Below, in pieces: positions 6,527 to 10,460 of a DNA stretch of 10,460 bases. The notes below the pieces were generated by a model, which was not told where the DNA came from, searched no databases, and worked only from the letters and a program-made list of their open reading frames with translations. The translations under genes were made by a program, and so were the position numbers. Position 1 is the stretch's first letter, and each line of letters starts with the position of its first letter. Source of the stretch: CAZFCK01 sp964517355. Lineage in GTDB: Bacteria; Desulfobacterota; Desulfovibrionia; Desulfovibrionales; Desulfovibrionaceae. The stretch spans positions 1-10,460 of the forward strand of contig CAZFCK010000171.1 in assembly GCA_964517355.1 (NCBI GenBank), given 5' to 3'.

Positions 6527-8221
6527 ATGAAGCTGGACGACAAGGTACGCGAGATATTTGTCGAAAGCTGCATGGAGCAGCTCAAGAATGTGGAAGCGAG
6601 CATTCTTGATTTGGAAAACGCCCACGGTGAATATCGGCAGGATCAAATTACGAGAATTTTTCGTGCCGCCCATTCCATCAAGGGCGATGCCGGTTCCATG
6701 GGGCTGGAAAACATCTCTCGCTACGCGCATACGATTGAAAACGTGCTGCAGCTGGTGCGGGAAGGGGGCTTGGCCGTCTCGCAGCACGTGATCAATGAAC
6801 TTCTTTTCGCTTTTGATCGGTTGTTGCAATGTATCAAGGCGTCGGATTTGGGCCAGGGGCAGAATTTGCACAAAGAGACCTTGCGTCTTGATGCATTGCT
6901 GGCCTCTGCACAGGGTGAAGAACCCCAGGGCGGAGCTGCCGCACTGCAAGAAAAGGGGGCGCCTGAAGCCGACGACGATCAAAGCGGAGTGCGCGTTTCC
7001 GCTGAAAGTTTCGCGACCGAAGACAAGATTACCCGTGTGACCATTCTTGCCGAAAAATTAGATTTTCTGGTGGACCGCATTGGCGAGCTTTCCATTGTGC
7101 AGACCAGGCTCAGCCGCCTGGCCCGGATGGAGCATGATTCCAAATTTTTGCCGGTCGCAGAAGCCGTAGAAGGGCTGTGCAGCCAGCTGCGCGACCAGGT
7201 CCTGGAATTGCGTATGCTTCCTTTGCAGGTGAGTTACGCAAAATACCGCAGGCTGGTTCGCGATCTGTGCAGCGAGCTTGGCAAAAGCGCCGCATTCGTC
7301 ATGAACGGCCAGAATACCGAGCTGGATAAAAAACTCATCGAGGAATTGAACACGCCTTTGATCCATCTGTTGCGCAACGCTGTCGATCATGGCATTGAGC
7401 CGCCCCATTTGCGTGAATATCTCGGCAAACCGGTACAGGGGCGGATCGAAGTCTCCGCCAGCCAGCTGGGCGGCGAGGTGCTTATTGAAGTCAAGGACGA
7501 TGGGAAAGGCATCGAAGGCGAGAAATTGTTCCAGCTTGCGGTGAAGAAGTCACTGATACCCACTGATGCCGTATTGACGGAACAGGAAAAGCTGGAATTG
7601 ATTTTTATGCCCGGATTGACCACCGCGGAAAAAATAAGCGGCGTGTCCGGGCGCGGTGTGGGCATGGACGCGGTAAAAGCCAGCATCCAATTATTGCGCG
7701 GCAGGATAGGGGTTGTTTCCGAGCCTGGCAAGGGGACATGCTTTCGTCTGCAACTTCCCGTATCAATGGCGATCATCGATTGCCTGCGCGTTTCCGTGGG
7801 GAGTTCCGAATTTTTCATGCACCTAGATTACGTGGAAGAGTGTATCGAGCTGCATAGAGATGACAATGAAGACACCATCCCTCCACGACGGTATGCCCTG
7901 CGTGGTGAGTATTTGCCCCTGGTGTGCTTGCGGCATTTTTTTCAGCTTGATGGAGAACGCCCCCAACCTGCGCATATCGTAGTGGTGCGTACCAGCCAGG
8001 GGCGCTTCGGCATCGTGGCGGACGCCGTGTTGGGACAACATCAGGCGGTGATACGGCACCTTGGGCCGGCGGTGGGCAAGGTGGAGGGCATTTTGGGCGC
8101 AACGGTGACGGAAAACGGCACCATGGGCTTGATTCTGAACATGACCTCGTTGGCGTATAACGCCTTGCGCGAAGAGATGGAGCATTGGCACAACCTGCGC
8201 CATGGCCATGAGCCGGAGTGA
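6527..8221 (+). CDS. cheA: chemotaxis histidine kinase CheA, apparently without a P2 domain
   Basis: CheA autophosphorylates in trans and passes phosphate to CheY. The 564-residue protein shows P1/Hpt with phospho-His H49 (AAHSIKGD), a P3 dimerisation region (about 170-235), and the P4 kinase with N box HLLRNAVDHGIE (N284), G1 DDGKGI (324-329), F box IFMPG and G2 GRGVGM (375-380). The P5 CheW-like domain follows (about 412-550). The stretch between P1 and P3 is a low-complexity linker of about 45 residues (roughly 125-168), with no room for a folded P2 CheY-docking domain. Full CheA proteins are usually about 650 residues. Start 6527 has a GGGAT-type site upstream. It is third in the operon; the partner CheW and receptors are not in the window. 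Confidence 0.93.
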   Translation: MKLDDKVREIFVESCMEQLKNVEASILDLENAHGEYRQDQITRIFRAAHSIKGDAGSMGLENISRYAHTIENVLQLVREGGLAVSQHVINELLFAFDRLLQCIKASDLGQGQNLHKETLRLDALLASAQGEEPQGGAAALQEKGAPEADDDQSGVRVSAESFATEDKITRVTILAEKLDFLVDRIGELSIVQTRLSRLARMEHDSKFLPVAEAVEGLCSQLRDQVLELRMLPLQVSYAKYRRLVRDLCSELGKSAAFVMNGQNTELDKKLIEELNTPLIHLLRNAVDHGIEPPHLREYLGKPVQGRIEVSASQLGGEVLIEVKDDGKGIEGEKLFQLAVKKSLIPTDAVLTEQEKLELIFMPGLTTAEKISGVSGRGVGMDAVKASIQLLRGRIGVVSEPGKGTCFRLQLPVSMAIIDCLRVSVGSSEFFMHLDYVEECIELHRDDNEDTIPPRRYALRGEYLPLVCLRHFFQLDGERPQPAHIVVVRTSQGRFGIVADAVLGQHQAVIRHLGPAVGKVEGILGATVTENGTMGLILNMTSLAYNALREEMEHWHNLRHGHEPE

Positions 8222-8234
8222 CGGCATGTGCTCC

Positions 8235-8311
8235 CGGCTGGCGCGTTTTTTGCAAATGTGCGGCTGGGGATGCGATTGTTTGCGGAGTAATGCCAAAAAA
8301 CGTGCCAGCCG
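8235..8311. repeat. 18-bp inverted repeat downstream of cheA
   Basis: The arms 8235-8252 and 8294-8311 pair over 18 bases with only one G-T wobble, enclosing a 41-base loop. The inner part pairs six T with six A. It begins 14 bases after the cheA stop. Such a long stem is stronger than needed for a terminator and lacks a U-tract directly after the right arm (five T occur only at 8324-8328). It may stabilise or end the cheA transcript, encode a structured RNA, or be a miniature-element remnant. Confidence 0.65.
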
Positions 8312-8503
8312 CATGAGTAGAGGTTTTTGCCTGCCGGGGCCGAATGTTTGCGGTGGTTATGCGTGGCGGCTCCCCGGCTGGTAATGGCGCTCCGGACCGT
8401 GCCCCCTTGCTTGATAGGGTAATTTTTTTCACTCTCCTGACATTCTCGCCGTAACAGCGTGAGCGCCCTTGTTGCGGGCCGCTCCCATCATCCCCACACA
8501 GGC

Positions 8504-8580
8504 GGGGCGTGGCACGATCATCGCATTGCGCGCTCCCACCCGCCCCCCCCTTTGCGCGCGCGAAGATCGCGCCACGCCCC
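8504..8580. repeat. second long inverted repeat
   Basis: GGGGCGTGGC (8504-8513) pairs perfectly with GCCACGCCCC (8571-8580). After one mismatch a further five pairs form (CGATC 8515-8519 with GATCG 8565-8569), then four more. Pyrimidine-rich sequence (TTTCC...) follows the right arm. It lies close to the 3' end of the minus-strand HxlR gene and could end its transcript or that of the cheA operon. Confidence 0.5.
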
Positions 8581-8645
8581 TTTCCGCTTGCTCTCCCCTT
8601 TCCGTTCTTTGCCGCCACGGGCAGGTTTCAGCACCGGGGGGCGCC

Positions 8646-9035
8646 TCAGGCCGCCTCTTCTTTGTCGAAGGCTGAGGCTTCCTGCGACGCGCAGTGCTCC
8701 TCATACGTATGCCCCCAGGCGCAGAGCTGTTGCAGCACGGGCATGATGGTGCCGCCGAACGGAGTCAGCGAATACTCCACTTTTGGGGGCACCTGGGCAT
8801 AAACCTTGCGCCGCACCATGCCGTCGGCTTCCAATTCTCGCAGCTGTTGCGTAAGCATTTTCTGTGTTATGTTGGGAATGGCGCGCCGAAGGGCGTTGAA
8901 ACGCATGGTGCCGTCAACTCCCAGGCGGTATAAAAGCAAGGGCTTCCACTTGCCGCCGATGATTTGCAACACCAGTTCCACGGAGCAGGAATAGGTTCTG
9001 CCTCCCAATGTCTTGAGGTCGCAAGAAAGGGACAT
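8646..9035 (-). CDS. HxlR-family transcriptional regulator
   Basis: This 129-residue winged-helix regulator matches the HxlR/YodB pattern: Cys17 followed by ELVLQIIGGKWKPLLLYRL, then MRFNALRRAIPNITQKMLTQQLRELEADG (recognition region) and the wing motif VPPKVEYSLTPFG, ending with PVLQQLCAWG. Many family members sense electrophiles, aldehydes or quinones through the N-terminal Cys, and C17 sits at that site; C5 is an extra candidate. AGGA lies six bases before the ATG. It is divergent from a nitroreductase gene, the usual layout for a regulator and its target, so it probably controls that gene and itself. The inducer is unknown. Confidence 0.93.
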   Translation of the reverse strand: MSLSCDLKTLGGRTYSCSVELVLQIIGGKWKPLLLYRLGVDGTMRFNALRRAIPNITQKMLTQQLRELEADGMVRRKVYAQVPPKVEYSLTPFGGTIMPVLQQLCAWGHTYEEHCASQEASAFDKEEAA

Positions 9036-9053
9036 GGCGTGTCCTTTGTTAAG

Positions 9054-9069
9054 GTTTCAAAAAAGAAAC
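9054..9069. promoter_or_regulatory. palindrome, candidate HxlR operator
   Basis: GTTTC (9054-9058) and GAAAC (9065-9069) form a perfect inverted repeat around six A, lying in the divergent region between the HxlR gene and the nitroreductase. A second set of arms, CGTAC (9087-9091) and GTACG (9124-9128), is also present. HxlR-type regulators bind short inverted repeats in such regions. The assignment is by position only. Confidence 0.35.
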
Positions 9070-9177
9070 TATAGCACTTTACCGTGCGTACTTGATCAAA
9101 AAAAGTGTATATGAAAAATTGTTGTACGTAAATTGGACGCCGTCGACGTCCCATACGGGAGAATCAGGAGGCAACAC

Positions 9178-9690
9178 ATGGACATTTTTGAAGCGATCCA
9201 CACCAGGCGCAGCATCCGTCAGTTCGATACGCGGAAACCGGTGTCACCGGAAGATCTGCGGCAGATGTTGCGGGCCGCCATGAGCGCCCCAAGCGCGGGA
9301 AACGCGCAGCCGTGGCATTTTGTGGTGGTTACCGATGCGGACTTGAAAGACAGGCTCGCCGCGGTGCATCCTTATGTGGCCATGCTGCGGCAAGCGCCCC
9401 TGGGTATTGTGGCCTGCGCCGAACTTTCCTTGGAAAAATACCCCGGCAATTGGGTGCAGGATCTTTCCGCGGCCGTGCAAAACCTGTTGCTGGCGGCGTG
9501 CGCCTTGGGCTTGGGCGCTGTCTGGACCGGGCTCTGCCCCGAAGCGGACCGTATGGACGCCGTTCACAAAATTTTGAATCTTCCTGAAGGAGTCGTCGCC
9601 CATTCCATTATCCCCGTGGGGTGGCCGGCGCAGGAAAGCAAGCCAAAGGACAGATTCAGGCCGGAACGTATTCATCAGAATGCCTGGTGA
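9178..9690 (+). CDS. nitroreductase-family FMN oxidoreductase
   Basis: A 170-residue flavoprotein of the nitroreductase fold, using FMN and NAD(P)H to reduce nitro compounds, quinones or related electrophiles. Family marks are RRSIR (10-14, FMN phosphate contact), PSAGNAQPWHF (38-48), the GLGAVWTGLCP loop (111-121) and IPVGWP (145-150). It is a short single-domain type and likely a homodimer. The start is fixed by a perfect AGGAGG six bases before ATG 9178; an in-frame ATG at 9133 is less likely. Divergent from the HxlR regulator, it is probably induced by the compound that regulator senses. The physiological substrate cannot be told from sequence. Confidence 0.93.
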   Translation: MDIFEAIHTRRSIRQFDTRKPVSPEDLRQMLRAAMSAPSAGNAQPWHFVVVTDADLKDRLAAVHPYVAMLRQAPLGIVACAELSLEKYPGNWVQDLSAAVQNLLLAACALGLGAVWTGLCPEADRMDAVHKILNLPEGVVAHSIIPVGWPAQESKPKDRFRPERIHQNAW

Positions 9691-9743
9691 TGCGGTGCAG
9701 CGGCATCCCGCCGGAATAACGATGCGACGTGGGTGGAAGGATT

Positions 9744-9767
9744 TTCGAGGAGATGGATGTCCTCGAA
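9744..9767 (+). terminator. hairpin after the nitroreductase
   Basis: TTCGAGGA (9744-9751) pairs perfectly with TCCTCGAA (9760-9767) across an 8-base loop, in the 142-base spacer before the flavoredoxin-like gene. No strong U-tract follows (TCTGGTTGTAAT). It may be a weak terminator or attenuator between the two genes, or an operator. Confidence 0.4.
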
Positions 9768-9832
9768 TCTGGTTGTAATAACACTGTAAGGCGCTGGGGT
9801 GAAACGCTCGCCTCAACGTGAAGGAAGACATG

Positions 9833-10411
9833 ATGAAAAAGTCATTCGGCTCTCAACCATTGGCCTTTGCCACGCCCGTGTGGTGCGTCGGCACATATGA
9901 CGCGGACGGCAAACCAAACGTCATGACCATAGCATGGGGCGGAATCTGCTGCTCCAAACCGGCCTGCCTGACCGTCTCCCTGCGCAAGGCGACATACAGT
10001 TACGGCAATATCATGGCGCGCAAGGCCTATACCGTGAGCGTACCCTCGACGGCCTACGCCGCACAGGCGGATTTCTTCGGCATGGTCTCGGGGCGCGATG
10101 TGGATAAGTTCGCGGCCACGAATTTGACGCCGGAAAAGGCCGAGTTCGTGGACGCCCCATATGTGGCGGAATTTCCCATGGTCATTGAATGCGCGTTGCT
10201 GCACACTCTGGAAGTGGGGCTGCATACGTTGTTTGTGGGGGAGATCAAGGACGTGAAGATCGATGCGGCGTGCGTGAACGAGAACGGCAAACCCGACATG
10301 GCCAAGGTCGCGCCCTTCGTGTTCGGGCCGGAAGCGAGAAGATATCTGAGCCTGGGCGATGATATCGGACAGGCCTTTTCCATTGGCGACGCCTTCCGTA
10401 ACAAAGGCTAG
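9833..10411 (+). CDS. flr: flavoredoxin / flavin reductase-like FMN-binding protein
   Basis: This 192-residue protein has the split-barrel FMN-binding flavin-reductase fold. The N-terminal block (GTYDADGKPNVMT, 20-32, then AWGGICCSKPACLTVSLR, 34-51, and YSYGNI, 55-60) closely resembles Desulfovibrio flavoredoxin, an FMN electron carrier linked to thiosulfate reduction. C39-C40 and C45 sit close to the flavin site. Start 9833 follows AAGGA by seven bases; an adjacent ATG at 9830 and an upstream GTG at 9818 are alternatives. It is codirectional with the nitroreductase but separated by a 142-base spacer with a hairpin, so co-transcription is uncertain. It could also be a flavin reductase for another enzyme. 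Confidence 0.88.
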   Translation: MKKSFGSQPLAFATPVWCVGTYDADGKPNVMTIAWGGICCSKPACLTVSLRKATYSYGNIMARKAYTVSVPSTAYAAQADFFGMVSGRDVDKFAATNLTPEKAEFVDAPYVAEFPMVIECALLHTLEVGLHTLFVGEIKDVKIDAACVNENGKPDMAKVAPFVFGPEARRYLSLGDDIGQAFSIGDAFRNKG

Positions 10412-10420
10412 CGCATTTTC

Positions 10421-10435
10421 GCCTTGAAACAAGGC
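10421..10435 (+). terminator. short hairpin after the flavoredoxin-like gene
   Basis: GCCTTG (10421-10426) and CAAGGC (10430-10435) form a perfect 6-base stem with an AAA loop, ten bases past the stop. There is no U-tract (TCTCCCCTG follows), so this is a weak terminator candidate. Confidence 0.4.
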
Positions 10436-10460
10436 TCTCCCCTGAAACAATTTCCAATTG

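Larger units (their letters stand above)
8222..8645. other. 424-base gene-free region rich in inverted repeats
   Basis: This is the stretch between cheA and the HxlR regulator. Short open frames here have unlikely compositions (Pro/Arg-rich or starting inside cheA) and no ribosome site, so none is called. It holds two long inverted repeats (8235-8311 and 8504-8580), a short CCCT/AGGG stem followed by seven T (8404-8429) that may terminate the cheA operon, three copies of CGGCTGG, two of TGTTTGCGG (8277-8285 and 8345-8353) and a run of eight C (8543-8550). Confidence 0.6.

Noticed and set aside
8202..8384. Small open frame (60 codons) overlapping the end of cheA
   Set aside because: It starts within cheA, is Cys/Arg-rich and runs through the 18-bp inverted repeat, which suggests chance.
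8459..8802. Several overlapping plus-strand open frames opposite the HxlR gene and in the GC-rich spacer
   Set aside because: Their products are Pro/Arg/Ala-rich without recognisable domains, lack ribosome sites and partly mirror the strong HxlR coding frame.
1..10460. CRISPR array, tRNA, rRNA or transposase
   Set aside because: No regularly spaced repeats, no tRNA-like cloverleaf and no transposase motifs were seen on either strand by eye.

Overview
The window looks like a chromosomal stretch from a Desulfovibrio-like (Desulfovibrionaceae/Desulfovibrionales) sulfate reducer. The main clue is the last gene, which closely resembles the flavoredoxin (Flr) family best known from Desulfovibrio. 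The mix of cheC, cheD and a compact cheA, with strong GGAG/GAGGAG ribosome sites, also fits. This is recognition from memory; no search was run.

Layout: (1) 1-2111, minus strand: a large membrane protein with a MotA/TolQ/ExbB-type channel core and a roughly 500-residue helical tail. It is built like ZorA of the Zorya anti-phage system, and a hairpin lies just past its stop. (2) 2296-2934, plus: a CheC-type CheY-phosphate phosphatase, followed by a convincing intrinsic terminator. (3) 3070-4137, plus: an NAD-dependent sugar-nucleotide epimerase of the CDP-tyvelose/CDP-paratose 2-epimerase type, with Phe where the catalytic Tyr of YxxxK normally sits. (4) 4220-5169, minus: a single-domain response regulator and CheD, overlapping as ATGA. 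(5) 5489-8221, plus: a tight cheY-cheC-cheA operon; CheA seems to lack the P2 domain. (6) 8222-8645: a gene-free region with two large inverted repeats. (7) 8646-10411: a divergent HxlR-type regulator and nitroreductase pair, then a flavoredoxin-like protein.

How the genes may work together: CheA would phosphorylate CheY-type regulators, the two CheC paralogues would dephosphorylate them, and CheD would deamidate receptors and may dock with a CheC. No CheW, CheR, CheB or receptor gene is present, so the module must borrow these from elsewhere or be specialised. The stator-like protein beside it is the least explained gene; a physical or functional link to the chemosensory genes is only inferred from proximity. 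The HxlR, nitroreductase and flavoredoxin genes form a separate redox/flavin neighbourhood.
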